Both the position numbers and the translations under genes were made by a program. A stretch of 64,000 nucleotides of DNA, from assembly GCA_002077045.2 (NCBI GenBank), contig KZ111147.1, forward strand, positions 1,389,067 through 1,453,066. Direction: 5' to 3'. The notes beneath the pieces were generated by a model that had not been told where the DNA came from, made no database searches, and saw only the letters and a list, made by a program, of their open reading frames with translations. Positions 12,601 to 25,248 of the stretch are shown here, piece after piece. This DNA comes from Rachicladosporium sp. CCFEE 5018. Lineage: Eukaryota > Ascomycota > Dothideomycetes > Cladosporiales > Cladosporiaceae. Position 1 is the first letter of the stretch, and each line of letters opens with the position of its first letter.

Positions 12601-12846
12601 ATCTCGTTGTCGCCCTCGCTATCGCTGTCCGGTGCGATGGTCTGTCGTGAGCTCAGTCGTGATCGTCTTGCGCCCGCTGCTGGTGTATTGATAGAAGGTG
12701 AATCAACTGGAAGCACGAGATATTAGCAAGAATCATCTTCACTTGCCGCGATCTCCAGGCTGCAAAGACAAGGCGACCTCAAAGGCATCGCATATGAAAG
12801 TCATACTCTTGCGGCTCTGCCCAATCGATCCCTTCAGCTTCGCCAT
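9682..12846 (-). CDS. RAD16: DNA repair SWI2/SNF2 ATPase with RING finger, RAD16
   Basis: Global-genome nucleotide-excision-repair ATPase; in yeast it acts with Rad7 in damage recognition and as part of a ubiquitin ligase. Four exons: 12846-12807, 12706-10021, 9968-9777 and 9718-9682, coding about 984 residues. An acidic, Ser-rich, disordered N-terminus runs to about 330. Helicase motif I (GDEMGMGKTIQ) is near residue 400 and the DEAH box (LILDEAHSIKSR) near 518. A C3HC4 RING lies at about 728-769 (CNIC, CKHDFC, CPRC), inserted between the helicase halves as expected for Rad16. Motif VI is DRCHRIGQKRP, split from the preceding FIVDP by a 52-bp intron. The last exon gives the family-typical end (EDMQFLFRG). 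The first exon (13 codons) is proposed because the large exon has no in-frame ATG at its start but has an acceptor at 12707; this part is less certain. Confidence 0.95.
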
Positions 12847-13432
12847 CTTTCTTCTGTGAGACCACCAGAGTCTACCACTTGTAGGAGTGTGGAATGCCCT
12901 TCTTCCTCAAAGGGACACAGACTGTGTAAGATCCGCAGCAGAAGAACAAGGAATCTGACAACTCACATTGTACAATCCTCCCCCAGACTCTCGAAGTCGT
13001 GGTGGCGAATCGGCTGCAGGGGTCTCGCGCTTCGTCCGATCTTAGCGCGATCCGACGCGTTGAGTGCTTGCAGACAGCACGCGTCGATGGCGATGAGGTC
13101 ACATGCGTGGTCGACAACAACGTCGAGCTTGTAGGAAGATGACAGGGAAAAAGGAGTCGATGATTTGACGAAGTACAGTCGTCGAAAATGCAAATTCTGA
13201 GATCACTCGAGGCATCTCCAGGCAGCGATCGCGTCCCAGACGCGCCGGCACGACGCGCTTCGAGAGGGCTTTCACTAATTGATCTGTGGGTTGTTTGGTA
13301 GAGTCGTGAACTTTAGTCTAGGGTATTGATGCAATATTGTACAGATTTCTGATGCTGATGCCATGCCTGCGCCCCGCTATGCTGTGTTGTACAATGCCAT
13401 GCGATATGCAGGACGAATCCGTCAACGAGGCT
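12847..13432. other. Intergenic region between PET127 3' end and RAD16 start
   Basis: 586 bp. Both neighbours read on the minus strand, so it holds the PET127 3' flank and the RAD16 promoter. Short frames on both strands show no conserved composition. I see nothing else in it. Confidence 0.4.
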
Positions 13433-16400
13433 CTACGCCTTCTCGTTGCCATATAGCCACGCCATATAGCTCTCCGTATCCTTCACCCCATCCAGTCCCT
13501 CATCGTCCACCTCTTCCCCATCCATCCCCAGCACAATCTTCTCCCTACCCGCCTCCAACCCGTCAATCTTCGTCCGCCACTCTCTTCCCTCCCTAGCCAT
13601 GTCCCTCAACCGCTGAAAGTAAGCATTCACCACCTTCTCCTCTCCCTCCTCTTCGTCTTTCTTCTCGAACGCTACTCTTCGTCGGTCCTTACAAGCCGCG
13701 TAGCTGGCCCAAGCTTGTGTGGGATCGCTCATAGGCTTAATGAGGTACTCGACGCTCCACTCGTCAGTGGTGGAGAGGTGTTTGGGCCGCGGGACCTGGG
13801 CGCCGTTGACCTTTTGGACGGTGATGAGAGTTGCGGCGAAGAGGGGAGAGGAGGAGAGATCAGTGGGGATCTCAGGCGCGGTGGGCTTCGTGTCTGTGGT
13901 GGTTGACGCTGGGAACGGTATGTCTGGTTTCGGCTCCTTGACGAAACCCATCATTTCCTGCTCGAACTTGGCAAGCTTCTCCTTGGTCTTGTCCTGGATC
14001 TTCTCGATGTCCTCGTCATCCATGGGCTCGGCAAAGACATACAGAGCAGTGAGATCGCGGTCCTTGTCAGGCTTCGTCTCGAAATGGAACCTCAAGCTCC
14101 TCTCTGGGAACTTGGCGGTAGCCATCTCGAGCACCTTGTTCAACATGTCCAGACTGAGCTTGAATTCCTGATCACCCAAGCAAGGATGGATTTGACCATG
14201 TATAGCCCGATCAATCTCCTTCATCGGAAGGTACTGGAACCCGAATATCCTTTGCACATTGTGATAAGCCAGGAAGATGCCGTCCATGCGCCCCATTCGC
14301 GCTTGAAGCATGTACTTCAGCATCGTGGAACGCAGCATATCGCTGTACTCGCGCTCATAGCTACGGTATTCGCCTTGCAGTGACGTGAGCTCGTAACCAA
14401 GCATAGGCTTGTAATCGCCAGCATCCATGCGAATAGGTAGGACAGCACGGGTCTTGAGGTCGAACATGCCTGTTCCTGGCAGACGTGGATCATAGGCGTC
14501 TAGCTGGGAGCGCATGAGAAAGTCACCCATAGTCGTGTACTGGAATGCTTCCGGTGCGTCGCGCTCCTCTGCTGGTATCTCACGAGGGTCACTCTTGCGG
14601 TAGCGTTCGTATTCCGAACGCTCAAGGGTGAGCAGCTTCTCCATCGACTTCCCAAGCATCATCAGAACGTTACCGCTGTCGAATTCCTTGTCGGCGTCGA
14701 TAGCGTAAGTGCCATTCTTCCACTTCAGAAAGATGGCTGTGGGTGCTCGGTTGATATTCGTAAAGGTCTTTGGTGGGGCAGGAAAGTTAACGGAGAGCAT
14801 GTCCAGGTTGAGGTCGCGCCAGTTGGACAACAGGTAGTGGAAGTGGCCAAGCGTGCTCGTCATGCTCGAGGTCGATCCGATGTACTTCTTGCCATGTGCT
14901 AAGGCGAGATCAGACAACGCATTATCCTTCGACGATGTCTTGTACTCCTTCAAGGCATTGAAATCGAATTCGTCCACTGGCATGATGTTCTGCAGATACG
15001 GATCAAAGTTATAGACACGAGAGTGCGGGTCCTGCAGTTGATAGACGCCGGGATTGAACAAGACTCGCTCCAGTCCGAAGGATAGTTTTGGCACAGGTGG
15101 CTGTTCGATATCCAGTGCAGTCACCTCCAGACCGTTGGCATCGACGGTGCCGTGGTCGCAGCCTTCCAGCTCAGAAATATCTGGGTCGGTGTCCTCAGGC
15201 ACAGGCCAAGAAGATCCCGAATCGCCCGAGTCGCCGCTGGATGACTGCTGTCCCTCAAGGGCTTTTGGAAAATCCGCGCCGCGCATGGCGTCTGCCAATG
15301 TCTGTCCGCCTGCCGTGCCTGTGTGCCACTGTCAGCGATCTGTGCTGTATAGCTAGGCGACATTGGTGTGAGTGGCATAGGGTATAGTATCAGGAAAAAA
15401 TTAGAGTGTTGTTGCTTTTTCGATCGTCAGAGCCCGTGAGCTCAGCGTTAAAAGTATTTCTCATCAGTACATTCAGTGCACGGAGTAGACATGACTTACT
15501 TGAGTCTTGTATGAGGGCAACAGGCTGCGCATCGTCCTGATGCTCGGTTGCGACATCCGACACGGTCTCCAGTCCTGTTAAGGCCGTCGCACTGAGAGCT
15601 TCAGCTTGCATGGCAAGCTCACTACCTCTCAAGCACCCGCTCTGCACAGCTTGCCCTCTGCGCGCGGCTTGTCGATGTCTCGCAGCATCCAACCGCTTCT
15701 CGCTGAGTGTTTTCCTCACGATAGGCTTCGTCAGAATCACGCGAAGGCCCCTGTGCTTATTGCTTGTAGCCCCGTCCACGACGGAATTTGCAGCGTCCAC
15801 ACTGTCGAGATTGCTCGACTCGATCTGTCCGCTTGGCGCGCCGTCAGAAGTTGAGCCGCTTCGAAAAGCCTCTTCCCGCTTGGACGAGCTATTCACACGG
15901 CGCACGCGGCTATTGTCCGTCTCAATGTCACTGACAGCGACGGCAGACTCAGCGTCGCTAATCTCTGAATGCAGTGCAGCAAGACGGTTAATTTCACCTT
16001 CAGATGACTCCGTGTCGCCGTTAGCGGGGTTCTGCGATGAAGAGCTCGATTTGCGCAACAACTTAGAGCTCTCGACGTCGGTGTGTGATGCTGTAACAGC
16101 GGTCCCGTCGTCTGTAGTGCTGATCGTTGACTTACTCGCGCCTGACGTCTGGAAAGAATTGTTCTGGGTGCTCTTCTCCTTGGCGCTGCCCAAGAACTTC
16201 GCCTTGAGACTACTAAAGAAGCCGCCGGACTGGCCCGTCGGTGCTGCAGGTGTGTCTGATGGCACTTTGCTGCTGCCAGCGATAGTAGAACCTGGAGTAG
16301 AGCCGACGGCATCGGCAATCGCACCGACAGCAGAGCTGGAGGTCGAGCTGACTGCTTGAAATACGGAACCCCCGCCCATGCCCCAAGGCTTAGCCGCGGA

Positions 16401-17978
16401 CGCCGTTATTGGCGCAGGACTGGGCGGTGTCACCTGATCCGCTTCTCTCAGGGTATCATATGAAGCCAAGAATGAGCTGGAGCGGCGCGGTGCGTCTTCG
16501 ACACCGCCCCACTTGATTTTCTCATTGGTCAAGCGCGCTTTCTCGGCCAAATTCGAAGGCCTGCGGTTGATCGGCTGTGATGCAGTGCCCGAAATCGCGT
16601 TGGGACTGAGGACCCTGCTGGCCCGAAACTCCTTGGGAGTCGTAGCATCAATAAGGGACGGCGAAAATTGAAGCGTTCCAGATCTTCGTCGGCCGGGTGG
16701 TTTGGTTGAACTAGTGTCGACTGCATGCTCGCTCATTGATGTGGACGTTGCCCGTCCAGCTCCCGCTGCAATACTTTGTCCTCCACCGGTGGAAGTCAGC
16801 TGGCGGGGTGAAGGCTTTTCCTGACCAGCTCCGGAGTCGAAGGACTCTCTCGGATGGGTGACTGGCCTGTACAGACGATTCTCTGTCAAAGGCTGCCGTA
16901 TGCTAGCTGTTTCGGCGCGTACAGCAGGGGTAGGGAATGGAGATGATTTCCTCCAAGCCTCCGTGTTCACAGGTCTATCATCGTTGATCTCACCATGTCC
17001 AGTCTCATCAACAGTCCCACCAGCTAGCAAATCCCCAGCCGCTATCATTTCTGACTCGGTGAGCTCAACGCTTGCAGGCGTCGTTGAGACGGATGTAGTG
17101 GCCTTTGCCTTGCTGAATGCGATTCTCTCTGCGCGCGAAGGACGGGGCGGTTTTGCCTTCAAAGCTTGACCGGCCTTGCTTGGTTTGCGAGGGCCAGAAG
17201 CTTTCCTACTAACCGGTAGGGATGTTCTTGTAGTAGCCTCGACAGCCGCCTGCACTGCCTTGGCTTTACGTGCTGCAATTATCTCCTCTACCACGCTGCC
17301 GAGTTGAGCTTCGACCGAGAGACTTCGTCTGGCGTCCTCGATTGGTACACGGTCGGGCTCTGGCGCATGATCTTGAAGCACGGTCGATGTAGCACTGATC
17401 TCTTGCTTTGGAACTTCGCCTCTCACGTTCTTGATCGCTTCAAGCAGCTCGCCTTTTGTTCGAGAGCCTCGATTGAGTTTCAAGCTGCGGACAGTTGCAT
17501 TTCCGGACGAGCCCAGTTCCTCCTGCTTTGGTTTGTCTGTGGATCCCGCGTGCGCTTCTAGTTTCGAAAGCAGTGACTTGACTCCATTGTCGCGTGGCGG
17601 CAGTGCTCGTGATTTCCATGCTTCGAATGCTCCGAGGGGACGCCCGGATGAACAGTCCTCCGCATCCGCGATGCCATCGTGAGCAGAACTGTACTTATAC
17701 ACTGCACGTCTGTGCGGCCGCGACCGGCCTTCGCCAGTGAGCGTCGACTTCCTTTCACTCTTCCATGGGACTGCATCAGCTAGGTCTATATTGGCCTGTC
17801 TGGAGTAATCCGAGCTGATGTCGTTGAGAGGGAAGAGATCGTCTTCGCCGCCCCCATTGTGCTCGGGAACAGGAGTCGGTGAGCGGCGAGGCCTCGCCAC
17901 ATGAAGGTAGCGACGACATGATAGGCAGACGTGACCCTGGGTGCTGGCTGGAGGGATGTGGGCCAGCGGCTTGTACAT
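13433..17978 (-). CDS. PET127: Mitochondrial RNA-processing protein Pet127 with long N-terminal extension
   Basis: Two exons, 17978-15500 and 15318-13433, about 1454 residues. The intron is 181 bp: donor GTAAGT, CTGAC branch, acceptor CAG at 15319-15321, with the join giving S-T-A-G-G-Q-T-L-A-D-A. The C-terminal exon is a clear Pet127 domain (LERVLFNPGVYQLQDP, VYNFDPYLQNIMP, FDFNALKEYKTSSKD, TYAIDADKEFDSGN). In yeast Pet127 is a mitochondrial membrane protein needed for 5' processing and stability of mitochondrial mRNAs. The N-terminus (MYKPLAHIPP, then CRRYLHVARPRRS) looks like a mitochondrial presequence. Residues about 40-820 are Ser/Ala/Lys-rich and largely disordered. The frame runs back to 18017 without an ATG, so I chose the first real ATG at 17978. 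The long N-terminal half could be a separate gene, but the in-frame splice and the leading presequence favour one protein. Confidence 0.85.
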
Positions 17979-18272
17979 TGAATGGTGTGTGTTAATCGAA
18001 AGCGAAGGAACAACCACTCCGGCGAACTTTTGTCGGTGGTTCCTGACGACATGCGTACAAAACCAGGCTCATGCCTGAGGCATTTATGATTTCCGAGATA
18101 TGAGCTCCCTTGCTGCTGCATGTCATTCACCACACACAATACATGCAGCTCACAGCTCGTTGATCGCCTACACGGCTTTACAGAATCGCTCGCAGGTACT
18201 TGACGGGACGCTCGCGTAGGCATGCGTTGATCCTGATCCTCGCAGCTTTGTCCAGCAACACAGGCAGCCAGA
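17979..18272. promoter_or_regulatory. Divergent promoter between PET127 and VPS45
   Basis: 294 bp separate the start codons of two genes that read away from each other, so both promoters must lie here. No TATA box or known motif is clear. Confidence 0.5.
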
Positions 18273-20211
18273 ATGGACATCTCGCAAACTGTCTCCGGCT
18301 ACATCACCAAGATGGTGTCGGCCGGAGACAGCACACAAGCATCTGGAGCAGCGAGAATGAAGATTCTTCTACTGGATGCTGAGACGGTAAGACTTGTCCC
18401 ACCGACTCAACCTGATTTGGGCTGACAAGCTTACTAGGTAGCGATCGTCTCATCCGCAACAACTCAGTCAGCTCTTCTAAACCACAACGTCTACCTCACC
18501 GATCGTCTCGACAATCAGGAGCGCGAGAAGATGCGCCATCTCCGCTGCATCGCCTTCCTCCGACCCTCCCCAGACAGCATCCAATTCCTCATAGACGAGC
18601 TGCGCGAGCCCAAGTATGGAGAATACCACATATGTATGTCCAAGTCTCGAGTCGCAAGCACGTACAGACGGGCTTTCTGACTGACACAGACTTCAGCAAC
18701 ATCATCAAGAAGAGCTCGCTGGAACGGCTGGCCGAAGCCGACGACCATGAGGTTGTAAAAGCTATCATGGAGTACTTTGCCGACTACCTGATTGTCAATC
18801 CGGATCTGTGTTCATTGCCTCTGCCTACCCGGATGTTCTCGTCTTCGGCGGACTTGTGGAATCAGGATGCGCTGAGCAGGGCTACTGAGGGTGTGCTGGC
18901 ATTGCTGCTGTCACTCAAGAAGAAACCACTCATACGTTATGAGAAGAACAGTCTGCTCTGCAAAAAGCTGGCGACGGAGGTGCGGTATAACATGACACAG
19001 GAGGAGCAGGTGTTTGACTTCCGGAAACCGGACACGCCTCCTATACTGCTACTGGTGGACCGACGAGACGATCCGATCACACCGTTACTGACACAGTGGA
19101 CGTACCAAGCGATGGTACATGAGCTGCTCGGGATCGAGAATGGGAGAGTAAACCTGAGCGATGTCCCTGAAGTCAGACCAGAATTCAAGGTGCGCGTGTC
19201 GAGAACGTAATATGCACATCATGAACAGAAACTGACTGAGGGTAGGAAATCGTGATCAGCCAAGACCAAGATCCATTCTTCGCAAAGAACATGTATCTCA
19301 ACTTTGGCGACCTTGGCCAAAACGCCAAAGACTATGTCGAGCAGTTTGCCTCGAAGCAAGCATCGGGCCAGAAGCTTGACAGCATAGAAGACATGAAGCG
19401 CTTTGTCGAAGAGTACCCCGAGTTCCGACGTCTGAGCGGGAACGTCACGAAACATGTTACTTTGGTGACCGAGCTCTCCCGTCGAGTAGGAACGGACAAT
19501 CTCCTTGATGTCTCCGAGCTCGAGCAGAGCCTGGCCTGCAACGACAATCACAGCCAAGACGTCAAGACGCTGCAACGTCTGATTCAGAACCCCGCCGTGC
19601 CGCCAGACAACAAACTGCGCCTTGTTGCGATATACGCCCTACGCTATGCGAACCATGCTTCGAACTCCACACCTGCGCTGATGGATCTGCTGGGCGTAGC
19701 AGGCAACATTTCCCGCCACCGCATCAATCTCATCTCCAAATTGATGACCTACGCCCACTCTTTGCAGCTACAGACCTCACAGTCCGGCCTCCCAGATCTC
19801 TTCCAACCCTCTGGAATCTTTGACTCAGCGCGTCAACGTCTCAATCGTGGTCTCCGGGGAGTAGAGAACGTGTATACGCAACACTCGCCGCGCCTCGAGA
19901 CTACACTACAGGACCTGATCAAGGGCCGACTTTCGACAAATGCCTATCCCTTCATTGAAGGCGGCGGTCAAACGCGCGACAAGCCGCAAGACATCGTCGT
20001 CGTAATGGTCGGGGGAGCGACTTACGAGGAAGCAAAGATGGTCGCGCAGGTGAATGCCAGCAGCCCTGGAGTTCGGGTGGTGCTTTGCGGGACAGGGGTG
20101 TTGAACTCTAGGAAATTTCTGGACGAGGTAGAGGAGGCTGTTGATGCTTGGCCAGAGCCGAGGGAGGGAACTGCAGCAGGGAGGCTGAGGAAGGAGGTTG
20201 GAAGGACGTGA
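18273..20211 (+). CDS. VPS45: SM-family vesicle-fusion protein Vps45
   Basis: Sec1/Munc18 protein that binds the SNARE Tlg2/Pep12 system and guides Golgi-to-endosome and vacuolar transport. Four exons: 18273-18386, 18438-18633, 18690-19189 and 19246-20211. The introns are 51, 56 and 56 bp with donors GTAAGA, GTATGT and GTGCGC, and the product is 591 residues (yeast Vps45 has 577). Matches to the family run end to end: ARMKILLLDAET, NHNVYLTDRLDNQEREKMRH, PKYGEYHIYFSNIIKKS, PILLLVDRRDDPITPLLTQW, ARQRLNRGLRGVENVYTQH and the C-terminal IVVVMVGGATYEEA. It shares a 294-bp divergent promoter with PET127. Confidence 0.96.
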
Positions 20212-21049
20212 GTCTACTGGGCTTATAATGAACTACAATACTGTGTGAAGGCAAGCAATTAATAGTCACGTGCCGTGCACGGTCCAGTATCAGATATCTC
20301 CGGATGCACTTCCTTATCTCGAAGACATCCACTCTGCCTTCTTGACTTCAACTGCCCTTCATTCTTCGTTTCTTGACAATGGCACCATCTGCTCGTACCT
20401 CTCGCTCACCTCAGCATTTGCATGGCGTCCTCAACTCCAAGGGTAGCATCGATCTCATCTTGAGAAACATTTCTCGGAGAACCTTCGTCTAGGGCTTGGC
20501 TGGAATTACGTACCAGAATGCTCTCACTGGGTCACGAGCGCAGGCACGCGAGCGGATGACAAAGTGTATACCGGTACCTCGAAATGCACGAAGATGGTCT
20601 GCAAGACGATGGCCCGCTCTAGGAAGGGACACAGTTGGCTATACGGGTGTAATGATCCAGCGCGATGGACGGCATTGTCCCGCCTCCTGGTTTAGGGCCA
20701 GCAAGGTCGAACAGCGTAGCAAGAGAGTGCTTTCACGGTATGGCTTGTCGAACTCTCTGTTCCCGCCGCATAACCGAGGAGTTGTTTGAGAATGACGATG
20801 GGCGCTCGCTGGAGAGAAGCCTCCATCGCACCATCAGAGTGATGAGTGCAGTGTGACTGTAGGTTGAAGATGGCAAGTACACTGTTCTTCTTTCCTACTG
20901 AATAGTCTGTCACATTTTGCGTGTCTTCCGGTCATCTCGAACCACGAGTTCCGTGTTGAACTGGAACAGCTATTTTGCAGCTCAGCGCGCTTTCGATCAG
21001 AGCTCGCGAGACTGCATCAGAGGGCGGACTTAGCACAGCAATCGTCGCA
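20212..21049. other. Intergenic region between VPS45 and the HPP gene
   Basis: 838 bp. It holds the VPS45 3' flank and the HPP gene promoter. A tiny frame of 38 codons starts at about 20379, but it has no coding evidence. I see no RNA gene or repeat. Confidence 0.4.
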
Positions 21050-22010
21050 ATGCCGTCCAAAATTGCCTCAGCCCTCCTAGACTTCGACATAGATGCCCAT
21101 CTAAACCCCTACATCCCTCACAATCGCCTTGACCGACTCCCACGATCCTTGTCCCGCTGGCTCGGCTACCGCCACGAAGAAAGCAAAGATCCTCACGCCC
21201 TGATCCAATGGATTTCGACCTTCTTCGGCGTTTTTCTTGGGCTCCTTACCGTAGGCGCAGTCTACAACTACGCCCCGGCCATAAGCCAGCACAACCCTCC
21301 CATCATAATCGCCTCTTTGGGCGCCACAGCAGCACTTGACTACTCGGCAATCCGCACACCCCTAGCCCAACCACGGAACGCCATTTTCGGCCACGCCATA
21401 TGTGCCATAATGGGTGTCTCCATTTCGAAGCTGTTCCAGCTCTCCCCGGATTTCGAACACATACAATGGGTCGCGGGCGCGTTGAGCTGCGCGATCGCGA
21501 CTGTGATGATGGCTATCACTAACACCATACATCCACCCGGTGGCGCTACGGCGGTCATGGCCGCTACACAGCCGAATGTCATTGCTATGGGTTGGTGGTT
21601 CGTGCCTGTGCTTATGGTAGGATACACACTTATGATGGGCGTGGCGTTGTTGGTGAACAATGTTGCAAGGCAGTATCCGGTTTATTGGTGGACGCCGCAG
21701 GAAGTCGGAGGCAAGTTGAAGAGGGAGAAGGGGGAGAAGGATGGTGAGGGTGAGGAGAGGATGGGAAGTGATGCTAGCAGGTGCGTATTTGGTGCACGAG
21801 GCGTAGGATGATGATACGGCATGCTGACTTTGACTGCGCAGTGAACGCACGCTCGGGCATACGGTGCCGGAAATGCAGGTGTACACGCATGGTGCGGATG
21901 AGATTGTGCTCACGACGCAGAGGATTCAGCTGCCAGCACATTTGAAGCTCACGGCAGATGAGCTGGCCCTGATAGAAAACCTCCGAACCCGGATAGAAGC
22001 ACACGATTGA
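21050..22010 (+). CDS. HPP-family integral membrane protein
   Basis: Two exons, 21050-21780 and 21842-22010, give 299 residues. The intron is 61 bp (donor GTGCGT, branch CTGAC, acceptor CAG) and joins Ser-Glu-Arg. The family hallmark NTIHPPGGATAVMA is present at about residues 160-175. Four or five membrane segments are visible (starting LIQWISTFFGVFLG, IIASLGATAAL, GHAICAIMGVSI, AGALSCAIATVMM, WWFVPVLMVGYTLMM). The tail is charged and cytosolic-looking. A plant member has been linked to chloroplast nitrite transport; the function in fungi is not settled. The ATG at 21050 (MPSKIASALLDFD) was chosen over an upstream in-frame ATG at 20975 because conservation-like sequence starts here. Confidence 0.9.
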
Positions 22011-22774
22011 TGTCGGGGTCACGCATAATGCAGAGCATGTATAGTCCAACAAATCTGGACAGCTCCCTCGCAGCTTCGCAGCTTGGGACAACTTGGCTTG
22101 ATCGTCGTGGCCAGACGGAGAGCAGTCTCAGCACAGTATCTCATCACACCAATCCTTGAAGAGTGTGACGTGCCGCAGACATGAAATCTACCTCCAGCGC
22201 CAATGAATGAGACTGCTGTACTTACACATTACAGCTGCTTCTCCATCGCCATGTGTGCGCTCACTGAGCAAGACGCGCCAGGTATTGCGGCTGCATCTGC
22301 CTTGAGGTCGTCCTGTTTTCGAGTCGACCTCATGTGTCTATCACTGACTAAATACTGAAAATACATGTTTACTTCGGTGGACCGAACGTGTGAGTGTATA
22401 TCCGTGCATGTCCGCAATCCCTTACGATTCAATGAGTTCGTGTCAGGTCTGCTGGAGGCTGGAGATTTGCTTGGCGGTGCGGCTAGTCCCGTGTCGCTAG
22501 TCTCTCCTCTCTAGCTGGTTGCTGGGTGTTTTGAATCGCATGTCAACAAGACGGCTTTCGCTACATCCACCGCACCACGACCGCATCGACGCCGGATAGT
22601 CAGCGACCGGACGACGAGGAGAGACGCTCCACAAGGTCAACAACCATACGATCGCTCTCGAAGATCTGTACATGCCTCTCGTGGCTATATAGCCGGCACC
22701 ACAACAACACCGACCCTGGCCCGCTAAACTGGAGAGTCGCTGCCAGGTCTTAGACAAAGGCGCAGTCCTGCCAC
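22011..22774. promoter_or_regulatory. Upstream region of the RFX gene
   Basis: 764 bp between the HPP gene end and the RFX start. It is likely the RFX promoter and leader. I looked for an X-box-like palindrome for autoregulation and saw none that was convincing. Confidence 0.4.
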
Positions 22775-25248
22775 ATGAGCGCTATACCAATGCGACATCG
22801 TAGCAACGTGTCCATGTCGGCGCCGAGCCGGCCGGAGTCGCGAGCTTCGACGACCAGCGCGACGTCACACAACGATGCCGCACACGACGAAAGGTCTGCG
22901 GCAGCATACACAGCGCATGGACCTGAGGCAGCGCTACTACAGTATCATGCCAGCATAGACAATGGGATGCCACAGCATTACGCGCACCAACAGCACCCGG
23001 GCGCACATTACCAGCAACACCCGAGCTATGCCACCCAGGACTCGCCCTATCTTCAGGATGCGCAGTACATGGAGCATACTCGGACCGCCTCGGTACCACT
23101 TGTATCGGATGCGCCCGATGAGAAGCGCAAGAAGGGCTCTGCTGTGACCGCGACGAACGACAAGGAGCTACGGGAGATGCTCGCTAAGAACGAGGGTCGC
23201 GAGTTGCGAGATGTCGCTCAAGAAGTCATCCAGAAGGAGCGCACGCCTATGGCAGAGAAGACGAAGCAGCTCTTTGCTATGCTGTGGTGAGCGCAGATCA
23301 TATAATCAGATTCTCTCACAGATGTACTGACGCGGAGTGTAGGCTGCGGGCTGTCTGTAAACCAGCTAAGACGTCGGTGCCTCGAAATCGAGTGTACACA
23401 CAGTATGGTACCCGGTGTGGCACCGAGCGTGTTGTGCCTTTGAATCCTGCATCTTTTGGCAAGCTGGTCCGAGTGATCTTCCCTGGCATACAAACGCGAC
23501 GTCTGGGAGTGCGTGGTGAGAGCAAGTACCACTACGTTGACCTGGCACTAGAGGACGAAAGTGCAGCAAGCTACTCAGCAACTGGCTGGAGCGCTGGCAA
23601 TGCGCAAACTACTGACCATCACTCACGACGAAGCGAGTCCGTGGCCGCCCAGCAGATCGACTTCAACAACTTGCCTCGGTTGCAAGCAGATACAGCAGCC
23701 TTTCCAGCCGTGGACAACATCTTCGAGCAACAGCCTGTCCTGCCGCCTTCGCCCCGTGGACCACCGTCACAAAGTCGCGCTTTTGCATGGCCAGACACAC
23801 GTGGCATGCAACGAGACGCTCCCGAAGCACTCTCCTATCAACACACCCTTCGCTTTCCACCAAGTAATATGCCGCAGTTCTCCGAACGCGAGCCAGTCAA
23901 TTTACCGTCCATACACCCATACCTTCCACCACGAACGGACACAGACACAGCCGAAGCTCTTGCAGCGCTCTACCGCACTCACTGCACCTCGCTGATCGAT
24001 AGCGTTCGCTTCTGCAAAGAGAAGCAATTCTTCCGACTTTACACATCGTTCCACGGCACCCTCACAGTGCCAGTGCAGAAGTTGTTCACGCATCCGAACC
24101 TCGCGCCTTGGATAGAGCAGTGTGACCTCATCATGTACCGCACTATGGTGCGCTTCGTCAGTCGACTTACACTGCAAGCTGCACCGGTGGTGGTGATTAA
24201 TATTCTCTCCACCATCTCCGCCACACTACACGGCCACATTGCAAAGACATTCCAGTCACAGCCAGCTCACGTGCTGGAAGCGAAGCTTCGACCTGCAGCA
24301 GTCTTTGCCTCCCTGCTCCACCGGCTGATCCGAGTCAACCAGTCCGCTCACGCTGCGGCGAATCTGCTGACGATAGATCAGAATCGCGAGCAGATGTGGT
24401 ATGAGTGGGTCACCAAAGTGAATCCTAAGCGGGTCATGGAAGCCGAGCTGCCCAATTGCGGGTATGGAGAGACCTACAAGATCCTTACATCCGAGATGCG
24501 AAGTCTGCTTGAGCCGCTACAAGCGCCGCCATATCAAGACGATCCATATGACTTCCAAGCTTACAGCTTCGAAGAGAATGGCGCTGGCTTTGCGTCGTAT
24601 CTGCAGAACCAGATGAGCCGGCCTGGCTCCGGGCCAAGCAATGTATCAACCGAGACGATTTTAGATCGATGGAGTGCCTTCATCTCGTCGCTTCCCTCGC
24701 GGTTTCCCAAGGCACAGACGAGGCTATTGTTGCACTGCGTTAGTGCGGTCGGTACAGCAGCGCTACGAGACATCACGATCGGCAACGGCCAATCATACGG
24801 CCATTGGTGGGTCCTTAAGATCTTCGTGGACGAGATGTCCCTCTGGCTAGCCGAGATGGGCGGCTTTCTCGAGCCCGACTATACTCAAGCAACTCAAACC
24901 CCAACCTGGGCACAGCACTCCCCTGTCATGGAGCACGGCCTCACGAACGGTCACCGAGCGCACGATCCGGCGCTCGACTCTCAGCACTATCCGTCTTTCC
25001 AGCAAAACAACTCGTTCGACGATATGCAGTCACGGCCACAGACAGCAGACTACCACAATCACAGTCAGCAATACCCTGTGAGGCCGCAGCAGCAGTCTCA
25101 ACATGGGTTCATGTCGCGGCAACAGCAGCAGCAAGAAGCTGAGCTGGATGATTCGGGAATCGGAGGCATGGGGTTTGGCGACGAAGATGGGAAATACGGA
25201 CATGTTGAGGCAGGCGCACGGGATCGGGGCATAGCGTCTGGGAACTGA
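22775..25248 (+). CDS. RFX1: RFX-family transcription factor (Crt1/Rfx1 type)
   Basis: Winged-helix DNA-binding regulator; yeast Crt1/Rfx1 represses DNA-damage-inducible genes such as the RNR genes, and in filamentous fungi RFX proteins control cell division and morphogenesis. Two exons, 22775-23286 and 23343-25248, with a 56-bp intron (donor GTGAGC, acceptor TAG) inside the DNA-binding domain; 805 residues. The domain spans about residues 165-245: QLFAMLWLRAVCKP, SVPRNRVYTQYGTRCG, PLNPASFGKLVRVIFPG, RRLGVRGESKYHY. The middle is helical and conserved-looking. Both ends are Gln/His/Ser-rich and disordered. The last 799 bp (from 24450) recur after the first N gap. Confidence 0.95.

Noticed and set aside
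21362..21913. 183-codon minus-strand frame
   Set aside because: Antisense shadow of the HPP gene, whose forward frame has the clear family motif.
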